Shown here: positions 23,722 through 30,701 of the stretch, in pieces | Position numbering within the stretch: the first letter of the stretch is position 1 | Layout of the letters: every line of letters starts with the position of its first letter | From: CAZDIO01 sp964505555 | Lineage (GTDB): Bacteria > Bdellovibrionota_C > UBA2361 > SZUA-149 > CAZDIO01 | NCBI GenBank assembly: GCA_964505555.1 | Contig: CAZDIO010000030.1 | Span: forward strand, 1 to 57,678 | Reading direction: 5' to 3' | DNA length: 57,678 nt | Notes under the pieces: model-generated | Seen by the model: only the letters and a program-made list of their open reading frames with translations | What the model was told of the DNA's origin: nothing | Database searches by the model: none | Position numbers and translations under genes: made by a program

Positions 23722-23994
23722 ATGGTTGCGATTGTTTATGCTGTAGGCGTTGGGATATTACTGTATGCTGCTGCGACGGCGAAGGAGGATCTCATAATCC
23801 GAATTTGTGCGGTTTCATCCGCTCTGGTCGGGTTCGTGTTGTCGTTGGCCGCAAGTTCTTTTTGGCCAGATTTAGGCATCGGGATCCAGTGGCTCGCGGC
23901 ATTGATCTTCTGTGTCGGGTGGGCTGGAATGGTGGCTTTCGCTGTTGTTGGCATGGTCAATGAACTTGCTCGCAGAGCAGTCAGGATGGGTTGA
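23722..23994 (+). CDS. Small membrane protein, three predicted helices
   Basis: This 90-residue hydrophobic protein has roughly three transmembrane segments (about residues 2-19, 27-46 and 54-80) and a basic C-terminal tail (ARRAVRMG). The ATG at 23722 has AAAGGAG 5 bases upstream, which decides the start. No family is recognised. It is one of several small membrane proteins in this accessory region. Confidence 0.6.
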   Translation: MVAIVYAVGVGILLYAAATAKEDLIIRICAVSSALVGFVLSLAASSFWPDLGIGIQWLAALIFCVGWAGMVAFAVVGMVNELARRAVRMG

Positions 23995-24124
23995 TAGGAA
24001 GACGTCAGGCATCATTGGGCACCATTAGGAATCGAGTCACGGGGCCCATAACGGTCTTTGCGTTGGCTCCTTTCCGGTGCTCATTAGTTCTCCTTGTTTC
24101 TCGTCGTATTCTCCTCGTACGGCG

Positions 24125-24237
24125 TTACTTTTAATCGGTGTTAATTCGCATCTCTGTAACTTAAGTCAGCAATTTTCTTTAGTATCTAAACGACAATAAT
24201 TTAATATACTTGTTTTGTTGAAATTGAATTAAAAGTA
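24125..24237. repeat. 113-bp TIR element, copy 1
   Basis: An element of about 113 bases with inverted ends TTACTTTTAAT/ATTAAAAGTA, an AT-rich interior (AATAATTTAATATACTTG) and no ORF. The 15 bases to its left (CTCCTCGTACGGCG) and a CCAGGAACG to its right are also shared with the copy at 27675. This is MITE-like in form. Confidence 0.85.
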
Positions 24238-24270
24238 GGGCGCTTCCAGGAACGAGCAACAAACGATATT

Positions 24271-24573
24271 TTAGGCAGGTTGTGTAATAGGTCTTATTCC
24301 TTTCTGAATTGCCGGGAGTAAATTACGCTTTGCCAATTTTAGATCATAACGACTCTGGAGGTTGATCCAAAATTCTGGTGTCGTGCCGAAGTACAAAGAA
24401 AATCGCAGAGCTGTGTCGGGAGTGATAGCCCGTTTTTTGCGAATGATCTCGCTGATACGTCCAACCGGAACATCGATGTCTCTTGCAAGTTTGTTTTGAC
24501 TTACTCTTAAGGGTTCCATGAATTCTTTGAGCAAGATTTCACCCGGCGTAATTGGGGATAGTTTTTTTGGCAT
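24271..24573 (-). CDS. higA: HigA-family addiction-module antitoxin
   Basis: This 100-residue HigA-type antitoxin begins with the family block PITPGEILLKEFMEPL, followed by an XRE helix-turn-helix (VSQNKLARDIDVPVGRISEI) and TPDTALRFSLYFGTTPEFW. It binds the adjacent HigB toxin and the operon promoter. AAAGGAG lies 9 bases before the ATG. The gene follows its toxin by 20 bases. It is similar to, but clearly diverged from, the antitoxin at 28235. Confidence 0.92.
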   Translation of the reverse strand: MPKKLSPITPGEILLKEFMEPLRVSQNKLARDIDVPVGRISEIIRKKRAITPDTALRFSLYFGTTPEFWINLQSRYDLKLAKRNLLPAIQKGIRPITQPA

Positions 24574-24593
24574 ATTAATCGACTCCTTTATAA

Positions 24594-24872
24594 TTAATGA
24601 TAATCGACGATTTCGACATCATGAGCTGCATTTTCTTGCCATCGAAAACACACGCGAAACTGGTCATTGATACGGATACTGTGCTGACCAGCTCGACTCC
24701 CTTTGAGAGCTTCTAAGTGGTTTCCCGGCGGACAGCGTAGATCGTCAATTCGCTCCGCAGCTTCAAGCATTTCAAGCTTTCGTCGGGCAATCTTTTGGAT
24801 GTTCCGAAACCGTTTGCTCGATTCATCATTATATAATCTTCGAGTTTCTTTACATCGGAAGCTTTTAATCAT
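24594..24872 (-). CDS. higB: HigB-family RelE-fold toxin
   Basis: This 92-residue toxin starts MIKSFRCKETRRLYNDESS and carries DLRCPPGNHLEALKG, SIRINDQFRVCFRW and a terminal VEIVDYH, the hallmarks of HigB ribosome-dependent mRNA interferases. I chose the ATG at 24872; the 16 upstream residues in the same frame overlap the promoter. No ribosome binding site is present. The predicted -10 ends only one base before the ATG, so either translation is leaderless or transcription uses a different site. Confidence 0.9.
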   Translation of the reverse strand: MIKSFRCKETRRLYNDESSKRFRNIQKIARRKLEMLEAAERIDDLRCPPGNHLEALKGSRAGQHSIRINDQFRVCFRWQENAAHDVEIVDYH

Positions 24873-24873
24873 C

Positions 24874-24920
24874 AGTATATACCGTAATTCATATCCTGTC
24901 AAACAGTATGCTCGAAGCAT
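24874..24920 (-). promoter_or_regulatory. HigBA promoter with candidate operator
   Basis: On the minus strand, TTGACA (24902-24897), a 17-base spacer and TATACT (24879-24874) form a near-consensus promoter. A palindrome ATGCT-CGA-AGCAT lies at 24908-24920 just upstream of the -35, and a second TTGACA occurs about 29 bases further upstream. The palindrome is a plausible antitoxin-binding site. Confidence 0.55.
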
Positions 24921-24974
24921 TCAATTGTCAAACCAAATAATATAGGCAAACTAACTTAGTTTAATGGTGATTTA

Positions 24975-25092
24975 CCTCCCTTTAGAAAAGGTAATGTTAC
25001 CATTAAACTAAATCGATAGCGTTGTTAGTCATAAAAAACATGGAGAGGCGTTCGAAGTTCACTTAACGGTTGACATATGACGGAAGTCGTTA
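24975..25092 (+). repeat. 118-bp direct repeat DR1 (orphan promoter module)
   Basis: These 118 bases are identical to 27816-27933 except for one base. In copy 2 the unit carries the -35 (TTGACA) of a higBA operon. Here that sequence (25070-25075) is followed by a broken element end instead of a toxin gene. A perfect 13-base inverted repeat (24956-24968 with 24999-25011, TTAGTTTAATGGT) overlaps its left end. Confidence 0.9.
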
Positions 25093-25111
25093 CGTTTCTC
25101 CTCGGACGGTG

Positions 25112-25161
25112 TTACTTTTAATTTGTGTTAATTCCTATCTCCGTAATTAAAGGCAGCAATT
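25112..25161. repeat. 113-bp TIR element, left-half fragment
   Basis: These 50 bases match the left half of the elements at 24125 and 27675, including TTACTTTTAATT and a flank similar to CTCCTCGTACGG. The right half is missing. It directly follows DR1. Confidence 0.75.
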
Positions 25162-25240
25162 GTCGAAGACGGAGATGAAAGTATATGATAAGTAAAATAG
25201 GAATAATAATGATTATGTTCTAGCCTTTACAATTTCGGAT

Positions 25241-25948
25241 ATGATTCTTGATTTTGATTCTTTTGAAGTGCTTACTTTCGATTGCTATGGAACAATCATC
25301 GATTGGGAGACGGGCATTCTTGAGGCGGTAGAACCTATCTTGTCGCACCATGGAATTTCACTTGATCGCGAAACGATATTAGAATTTTACGGTGAGTCGG
25401 AAACTGCTATCGAAGCAAGCTCCTATAAGAAATATAGTGAAGTTTTAAGGGCTGTCCTGGTAAATTTCGGAGAGAAATTTCATTTTACTCCGTCGGCAGA
25501 AGAACTTTTACAATTCCCGCGTAGTGTGCGCGATTGGCCAGCATTTCCTGATTCAAGCCAAGCCCTAAAAGATCTCAGTTCCAAATATAAACTCGCGATC
25601 CTTTCAAATATCGATGACGAGCTATTTGAGTATTCCCGAAGAAAATTAAACATTGATTTCTATAAAGTCTTTACCGCCGAACAAATCGGTTCATATAAGC
25701 CTTCCTTGAAAAACTTTGAATATCTAATTTCTCATGTTGGAGTCCCTAAAGCGCATATACTTCATGTCGCACAAAGCCTTTTTCACGATATCGCGCCTGC
25801 CAAACAGTGTGATCTTGCAACGGTCTGGGTAAATCGTCGAAAAGGACAAAAAGGACCTGGAGCTACCCCCTCAGCGAATGTTCAACCCCACGCGGAAGTT
25901 CCTGATCTTCGAAGTCTTGCTCGTTTAGTTGGTGTTGAAAACGGTTAA
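25241..25948 (+). CDS. HAD hydrolase, haloacid dehalogenase type II-like
   Basis: This 235-residue protein has nucleophile Asp14 in TFDCYGTIIDWE, the N-terminal signature of L-2-haloacid-dehalogenase-like (type II) HAD enzymes. Motif II is LAILSNIDD, the Lys lies in GSYKPSLKN, and motif IV is HVAQSLFHDIAPA. The usual substrates are 2-haloacids, but many members are phosphatases of unknown substrate. It sits among TA genes and repeats, with no operon partner, so context gives no hint of function. Confidence 0.85.
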   Translation: MILDFDSFEVLTFDCYGTIIDWETGILEAVEPILSHHGISLDRETILEFYGESETAIEASSYKKYSEVLRAVLVNFGEKFHFTPSAEELLQFPRSVRDWPAFPDSSQALKDLSSKYKLAILSNIDDELFEYSRRKLNIDFYKVFTAEQIGSYKPSLKNFEYLISHVGVPKAHILHVAQSLFHDIAPAKQCDLATVWVNRRKGQKGPGATPSANVQPHAEVPDLRSLARLVGVENG

Positions 25949-26353
25949 TAATAGCAAGCTCCAAAAAATCCATAAATCTCAGGCCCCAGTCGATCCAAAG
26001 CAGTTTGCTGAACCCTTCAATGTGTGGATCTTTTTGTTGACTATCCACTAAATGAATTTGAGGGCTTGTATAAGTGATCGAAGAGCATTAGGCGATGGTG
26101 ACCAGTTACATTTACTAAATATGGATAATGGAGAAAAAAGGTCGAATGAATGTGACTGTCACTATTGTCCCGTAAGGTAGATATTCAGAGTCTCAATAAC
26201 AGAGTCGCGCTACGATAAGACTTTAGAATTAAAGAATGTTTTGCTTCTAAAGACGAAGCTGAAAGTTTGTGATAAGTCACGTAATAATGTAATGATCAAT
26301 GTTCTGTGCCTCTATGAGTTAAGGGTTCTATTCGCTAATGAAAGGTTCTGAAA
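25949..26353. other. Intergenic stretch containing a dispersed repeat
   Basis: No gene is supported in these 405 bases. They hold a short perfect palindrome GTGACTGTCAC at 26151-26161 and copy 2 of the 110-bp dispersed repeat (26194-26303). Confidence 0.5.
26194..26303 (+). repeat. Dispersed 110-bp direct repeat, copy 2
   Basis: This matches 20186-20298 at about 90% identity with a 3-base deletion near the end. It ends 50 bases before the ATG of a small membrane protein, just as copy 1 ends shortly before a small exported protein. Confidence 0.85.
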
Positions 26354-26611
26354 ATGGCATGGATAAGCTATCGACTATTTAGTCTAGGCGTTATGACGGT
26401 GGGACTTGTTACCTTATGGCTGACAGGCTCCTCGGTGATCCGATGGCGTACTACGGGAGAGTTGGATGTCAGTTCTCCTTCCTTGTACGTGCTCGGAGCT
26501 CTTGTCGGGATCACGTTCATTCTTATCGCGTTAAATGGTTTGTTAACGCGACGGCGTCGTCGGCGGCCAACTAAGCTCGAGCGGCTTAAAGCGGCAGCGC
26601 CGTACAACTAG
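26354..26611 (+). CDS. Small membrane protein, two predicted helices
   Basis: This 85-residue protein has two transmembrane segments (about residues 8-28 and 44-64) and a very basic C-terminal tail (LLTRRRRRRPTKLERLK), which by the positive-inside rule should be cytoplasmic. AAAGG lies 7-8 bases upstream of the ATG. No family is recognised. It follows a copy of the 110-bp repeat. Confidence 0.6.
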   Translation: MAWISYRLFSLGVMTVGLVTLWLTGSSVIRWRTTGELDVSSPSLYVLGALVGITFILIALNGLLTRRRRRRPTKLERLKAAAPYN

Positions 26612-26771
26612 GAGGAATGGTTCTCGCAACGGCGGAAATGCCAGGGTTTTGTCAGACGTTGGTTGCAAAACCATAGCGGATAGAACCCAGGCTCGCCATT
26701 TGTGAAAAGTTGCGATATGTACAGAACAATCGGAGCGAGCACGCCTCGCAACGCTCAGGTGCTGCTAACCG

Positions 26772-27176
26772 TTATGGCCTTAGGTAATTGTTAACGAATG
26801 CTGCTGGCGTCACGACCTTCACCCCTCTAAATCCGGACGTATCTAAAAGGGCGTTATCGCCGGTAACTACAATTTTTGTTTTGCTGAATATTGCACATTC
26901 GAGAAATTTATCATCGTCCGGATCCGTACAGACCTGGCGTTTGAATATTGGAGCATTCCAAATCGTGCTACGAACTGCGAGCATTTGAAGAAATTGTGTA
27001 ATATCAACGCTTTTGCGACGAGCAAGATCCTCTGACACTCTCATGTATTCGTCGAGGATTGAAGGAGAAACGACGAGCTCTACTTGTCCTTCTTCCCATG
27101 CTCGAATTATTCGATTGGGGGAGCCAAGAAAAAGAATGCCAGACACGAAAACATTTGTGTCGAGGACAATTCTCAA
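26772..27176 (-). CDS. PIN-domain toxin (VapC-like)
   Basis: This 134-residue PIN-fold endoribonuclease is of the type annotated as a putative toxin component. Acidic residues forming the metal site are in VLDTNVFVSG, SILDEYMRV, CTDPDDDKFLECA and TGDNALL. Its TTG start overlaps the antitoxin stop by 4 bases (TTGA), so expression is coupled. Family members cleave tRNA or other RNAs; the target here is unknown. Confidence 0.88.
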   Translation of the reverse strand: MRIVLDTNVFVSGILFLGSPNRIIRAWEEGQVELVVSPSILDEYMRVSEDLARRKSVDITQFLQMLAVRSTIWNAPIFKRQVCTDPDDDKFLECAIFSKTKIVVTGDNALLDTSGFRGVKVVTPAAFVNNYLRP

Positions 27177-27439
27177 TTTTTATTTCTCCGCACACGTTTG
27201 ATAGATTCCGTAATATCTTTCGGCTTAAGCTTCGCCTTTTTTGCGGCTTTCTTAGCAGATCTGAGAAGTGAGCTAAACTCCCCAAGTGGAGGTGCAGAGA
27301 TTGCCTTCAATACAATTGCGTCACCACTGCCAATCACAACAAATTCTACTCCAGCGTCCAATTTTAGACGCTTTCTAATCTCTTCAGGGATGACTACTTG
27401 CCCTTTTGATGACATACGAGTTGTTGCTAGATCTGCCAT
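27173..27439 (-). CDS. AbrB/MazE-type antitoxin
   Basis: This 88-residue swapped-hairpin antitoxin has the DNA-binding block RMSSKGQVVIPEEIRKRL in its N-terminal half and a basic helical tail (AKKAAKKAKLKPKDI) that should wrap the PIN toxin. AAGGAG lies 5 bases before the ATG. Antitoxin comes first here, unlike the HigBA modules. The operator-promoter directly upstream suggests autoregulation. Confidence 0.9.
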   Translation of the reverse strand: MADLATTRMSSKGQVVIPEEIRKRLKLDAGVEFVVIGSGDAIVLKAISAPPLGEFSSLLRSAKKAAKKAKLKPKDITESIKRVRRNKN

Positions 27440-27450
27440 AGAATCTCCTT

Positions 27451-27495
27451 AATCTTACTAGTAAGATTGTATCATTAGATTGATCGGTGTGGCAA
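27451..27495 (-). promoter_or_regulatory. AbrB/PIN operon promoter and palindromic operator
   Basis: On the minus strand, TTGCCA (27495-27490), an 18-base spacer and TACAAT (27471-27466, with TG one base upstream) form a good promoter. A perfect 18-base palindrome, AATCTTACTAGTAAGATT (27451-27468), overlaps the -10 and the predicted start site, the right place for repression by the AbrB-type antitoxin. Confidence 0.7.
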
Positions 27496-27577
27496 GTAAT
27501 GATATTTTAGATAGCCATAACAAACGTGCGCAACTCCTAACAGTCGATTAAATTGGGAGATAACAGCCAATATATCT

Positions 27578-27694
27578 ATGAGAACTCAAGCACTGCAAAT
27601 AAAAGACCTTTCTCTCGTTCGTGCCCTAGAGCTGGCAGTTGCAAAAGAGATTGGTTATTTCTCCTCGTACGGCGTTACTTTTAATTGGTGTTAA
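27578..27694 (+). pseudogene. Truncated 5' duplicate of the GNAT gene at 29336
   Basis: Bases 27530-27655 match 29288-29413 without gaps and with only a few substitutions, covering the leader and the first 26 codons of the downstream GNAT gene (MRTQALQIKDLSLVRALELA). After GAGATTGGT the match stops and the sequence runs into the left flank of the TIR element, giving a 38-codon relic. It keeps an ATG where the intact gene has GTG. Confidence 0.85.
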
Positions 27695-27787
27695 TCCGCA
27701 TCTCCATAATTTAAGTCAGCAATTTCTTTAGTATCCAAACGACAATAATTTAATATACTTGTTTTGTTGAAATTGAATTAAAAGTAA
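27675..27787. repeat. 113-bp TIR element, copy 2
   Basis: This is closely similar to copy 1 at 24125, with full 12-base inverted ends TTACTTTTAATT/AATTAAAAGTAA. It forms the right border of the truncated GNAT duplicate and is followed after 28 bases by DR2. Confidence 0.9.
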
Positions 27788-27815
27788 GGCACTACCAGGA
27801 ACGCCACCAGGAACG

Positions 27816-27933
27816 CCTCCCTTTAGAAAAGGTAATGTTACCATTAAACTAAATCGATAGCGTTGTTAGCCATAAAAAACATGGAGAGGCGTTCGAAGTT
27901 CACTTAACGGTTGACATATGACGGAAGTCGTTA
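27816..27933 (+). repeat. 118-bp direct repeat DR2 (higBA promoter module)
   Basis: This is identical to DR1 (24975-25092) except for one base. It supplies the -35 and spacer of the promoter for the toxin gene at 27946. Confidence 0.9.
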
Positions 27934-27939
27934 TACACT
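27911..27939 (+). promoter_or_regulatory. Promoter of the third HigBA module
   Basis: TTGACA (27911-27916), a 17-base spacer and TACACT (27934-27939). The expected transcription start, 6-7 bases after the -10, coincides with the GTG start codon of the toxin at 27946, predicting a leaderless mRNA. Confidence 0.6.
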
Positions 27940-27945
27940 CCAAAA

Positions 27946-28227
27946 GTGATCCGGACTTTCAAGTGCAAGGAAACTGAAAAGCTCTTTAACCGAGAACGGT
28001 CTCGGAAGTTTCCCCCAGATATCCAACAAGTTGTTCTTCGAAAGCTTCGGATGTTGAATCGTTCAGTCAATGTGATGGATTTACGCGTGCCACCGGCAAA
28101 CTGTTTGGAAAAACTCCAAGGTAAGCGAGTTGGGCAGTGGAGTATCCGGATTAACGATCAATGGCGTATTTGTTTTGAATGGCGAGATGGTGATGCGTAT
28201 AACGTTGAAATCGTAGATTATCATTAG
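27946..28227 (+). CDS. higB: HigB-family RelE-fold toxin
   Basis: This 93-residue toxin is homologous to the one at 24594, starting MIRTFKCKETEKLFNRERSR and containing DLRVPPANCLEKLQG, SIRINDQWRICFEW and the same VEIVDYH end. The start is GTG with no ribosome binding site, placed at the expected transcription start. Its antitoxin follows after 7 bases. It probably cleaves mRNA on the ribosome. Confidence 0.9.
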   Translation: MIRTFKCKETEKLFNRERSRKFPPDIQQVVLRKLRMLNRSVNVMDLRVPPANCLEKLQGKRVGQWSIRINDQWRICFEWRDGDAYNVEIVDYH

Positions 28228-28234
28228 GGTTTAT

Positions 28235-28531
28235 ATGAAAAAGCGTCGTTTAAAACCAGTTCATCCTGGCGAAGTACTTCTGGAGGAGTTTTTAAAACCA
28301 ATGAATTTAAGCCAAAACCGCTTGGCTTTAGATTTGGCCGTTCCTCCGAGACGGATAAATGAAATTGTTCTGGGGAAACGAGGTATCACCGCAGACACGG
28401 CTCTTCGACTTGCTCGTTATTTCGGAAATTCATCACGTTTCTGGTTAGGGCTTCAGATGGATTATGATCTTGATATTGCCGAAGACGAGATTGGTGATTC
28501 CGTTGAACATGAAGTGCGATTAAGAGCTTAA
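28235..28531 (+). CDS. higA: HigA-family addiction-module antitoxin
   Basis: This 98-residue antitoxin partners the toxin at 27946, with PVHPGEVLLEEFLKPMNLS at the N-terminus, a helix-turn-helix (QNRLALDLAVPPRRINEIV) and TADTALRLARYFGNSSRFW. The C-terminal third is acidic (DIAEDEIGDSVEHE), which may mask the basic toxin. The ATG is 7 bases after the toxin stop; only a weak GGG is present as ribosome binding site, suggesting coupling. Confidence 0.92.
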   Translation: MKKRRLKPVHPGEVLLEEFLKPMNLSQNRLALDLAVPPRRINEIVLGKRGITADTALRLARYFGNSSRFWLGLQMDYDLDIAEDEIGDSVEHEVRLRA

Positions 28532-28607
28532 ATTAAAAAGCATATCAACCGCTCGATTTGATCTTACTTCCCTTCGCGCAAATCAGCCTCGACGTTATAT
28601 ACCTCAT

Positions 28608-29309
28608 ATGAACACAGCGATCTCAAACCAAACTGACCGGCATCAATTACTGAGAGATGCTGAGACTAAAGCTGTAAAACTCTTTCAGGAAGTCGAGGCT
28701 CGTCATCTAGTAAGACCGGGGATCACGGAGAAGACCTTAAATACGGAGGTCTATCAATTGGCATTTGAAATGTATGGGATTAAAAAGTACTGGCACAAAC
28801 GTATCGTTAGGGCTGGCTCCAATACGCTTCACCCATACAAGGAAAATCCGCCCGACTTATTAATTAAGGATGATGACATAGTCTTCTTCGATTTCGGTCC
28901 TGTCTTTGAAGAGTGGGAAGCCGATTTTGGTCGCACCTATGTGTTGGGTAGCGATTCTCTCAAGCTAAAAATTCAGAAAGAGATTGAGGAGGCGTGGCAT
29001 CTTGGTAAAGCTTACTTTGATACACATTTAGATATTACTGGGGCAGAGCTTTATCAGTTTGTTCTTGATATGACCCAATCTCGTGGTTGGGAGTATCCGC
29101 AGGTGCATTGCGGGCATCTGATAGGGAACTTTCCTCATGAGAAATTACAAGGAGAGGAATTAGAAAACTATATTCATTCTGAAAATCGAAAAAAAATGAG
29201 AGATCCTGATGCGAACGGATCTCCAAGAGATTGGATTTTGGAGATCCATTTTATTGATAGAAAAAGAGAGATTGGTGGTTTCTTCGAGCAACTGCTAACA
29301 GTCGATTAA
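28608..29309 (+). CDS. M24-family metallopeptidase-like protein
   Basis: This 233-residue protein has the pita-bread fold of methionine aminopeptidase and prolidase relatives. Metal ligands can be followed as Asp in VFFDFG, Asp in EADFGRT, His in VHCGHLIG, Glu in ILEIHF and a terminal Glu in GGFFEQLL, so it looks catalytically complete. It is shorter than prolidases and lacks their N-terminal domain. It is followed by a GNAT gene after 26 bases, probably in one operon. It might process a peptide or a small compound; nothing specifies which. Confidence 0.82.
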   Translation: MNTAISNQTDRHQLLRDAETKAVKLFQEVEARHLVRPGITEKTLNTEVYQLAFEMYGIKKYWHKRIVRAGSNTLHPYKENPPDLLIKDDDIVFFDFGPVFEEWEADFGRTYVLGSDSLKLKIQKEIEEAWHLGKAYFDTHLDITGAELYQFVLDMTQSRGWEYPQVHCGHLIGNFPHEKLQGEELENYIHSENRKKMRDPDANGSPRDWILEIHFIDRKREIGGFFEQLLTVD

Positions 29310-29335
29310 ATTGGGAGATAACAGCCAATATATCT

Positions 29336-29977
29336 GTGAGAACTCAAACACTGCAAATAAAAGACCTTTCTCTCGTTCGTGCCCTAGAGCTTGCTGTTGC
29401 AAAAGAGGTTGGTGAAGAAAGATACGTGCCGTTATCAGAGCGGTCGGTTTCTCAATCACTCAAGGATGGCACCTGCATCGGTTCTTTTATTAATGACCAG
29501 TTGATCGGTATCTGTATCGGGTTTACTGAGTTAGATGATTTAAATCTCTTTACTGACAAGATCCAGAATAGTTCAGCTTTAACAGCTGGAAATTTTATTC
29601 GCTATGCTTACGTGGTGTCCTCGAAAGCTCGCGGGAAAGGTATTACTAAGAATTTATTGTCAGAATCCCTTGCTGTCTCTCGTTCAAAGAATTTGGAGCA
29701 TGCGCTTGCTACGGTCGCTGTTAATAATGGACCGAGTATCAAAATTCTTCTCGATACAGGATTTCAGATCACCTACGTAGGACCGGTGTATGGTGATAAG
29801 ATCCGATATGTGTCGTATCAAGAATTAAAAAAATTCAGTCACGCTTTTTCTGTTACCAAATGGATTTTATCCACGGACCTAGAAACTCAGAAAGAGCTTC
29901 TTCAGAATGGATTTCGGGGGATTTATGCTAGAAAAGAAGACGAAAACACGTTCATAGGATATTGTGAAAAAAGATAA
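29336..29977 (+). CDS. GNAT-family N-acetyltransferase
   Basis: This 213-residue acyl-CoA-dependent acyltransferase has the coenzyme-A-binding motif ARGKGITKNLL near residue 100 and NNGPSIKILLDTGFQ near 135, the two GNAT marks. The start appears to be GTG; a duplicated 5' fragment of this gene at 27530 has ATG at the same point. GGGAG is 17 bases upstream, rather distant. The substrate is unknown, but coupling with the M24-like gene suggests joint metabolism of an amino compound. Confidence 0.85.
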   Translation: MRTQTLQIKDLSLVRALELAVAKEVGEERYVPLSERSVSQSLKDGTCIGSFINDQLIGICIGFTELDDLNLFTDKIQNSSALTAGNFIRYAYVVSSKARGKGITKNLLSESLAVSRSKNLEHALATVAVNNGPSIKILLDTGFQITYVGPVYGDKIRYVSYQELKKFSHAFSVTKWILSTDLETQKELLQNGFRGIYARKEDENTFIGYCEKR

Positions 29978-30126
29978 TAATCCGCTCAAGGCAGTGTAGA
30001 AGCTAAAACCGGTGTGGATGTTTGCTTGTTGTAGTTTTAAAAATTTGAGCAAGCAAGAATGCACAGCGGTCCTTCTAAGGTTTTTTCGCACCACTTTTTC
30101 TTTACAGGGTGGCTTTTAAGATACGG

Positions 30127-30167
30127 TGCCGAACAATTCATTTCTCAAAAAAATGAACTGTTCGGCA
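30127..30167. terminator. Strong hairpin after the GNAT gene
   Basis: Arms at 30127-30143 (TGCCGAACAATTCATTT) and 30151-30167 pair over 17 bases with one mismatch around a 7-base loop. No T-run follows on either strand close by, so it is either an imperfect terminator or a regulatory structure for the small membrane ORF that follows at 30200. Confidence 0.5.
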
Positions 30168-30199
30168 TAGGATGTCTAATGGCAAATTGGAGAAAAGGT

Positions 30200-30391
30200 A
30201 TGTGTAGCTCGGGAAAAAGAATAGTTCGAAATGGCACACCGGTGGTGGCAGTTGTTGTCGGTGTCATGGGATGTATCTGGACAACAGTTATTTTGATGTG
30301 TGGTTGGAGTGTCTTCATGGGTTATCGTATTTGGCGGTGGCGTCAGCGAAATCGAACGTTAGTGAGCCGGATAATCTGGGAGCCTCGCTAG
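30200..30391 (+). CDS. Small single-span membrane protein (63 aa)
   Basis: This is a 63-codon ORF with one long hydrophobic segment (GTPVVAVVVGVMGCIWTTVI, continuing to about residue 43) and a basic tail (RIWRWRQRNRTLVSRII). The ATG at 30200 has GGAG 7 bases upstream; a more upstream ATG at 30179 would add seven residues. No family is recognised. The composition resembles the other small membrane proteins in this region, at 23722 and 26354. Confidence 0.5.
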   Translation: MCSSGKRIVRNGTPVVAVVVGVMGCIWTTVILMCGWSVFMGYRIWRWRQRNRTLVSRIIWEPR

Positions 30392-30701
30392 CATCGACAT
30401 CCTGTGGGGAGATTCTGAATGGTTTGAACCTTATGATTTCAACATTGTGGCATAGCAGGGAACCGCTGTGCCCTTTTTATGCTATGCGGTGTTTTGTACT
30501 GTGACGGCGAAAATAAACGGATAATGTAGAGAACAATCAAAGTGGGCGGAGGGAAGACCGCGAGTGAAATTAACCTATCAGATTCTAACCATTCCTGTCC
30601 GATAAACTAGTAACTATTGAGACTTTCAGAGCGGTATAAACTGGTCTGATTCTTGCAATATTGAATTCAGAAGCTAAGCAATCTAGACCTAGGCTTTAGT
30701 C
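30392..30701. other. Intergenic stretch with a possible hairpin
   Basis: No gene is supported. An inverted pair GCATAGC/GCTATGC at 30450-30487 with an inner AGGG/CCCT and a TTTTTAT stretch could be a terminator for the small ORF upstream. Confidence 0.4.
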
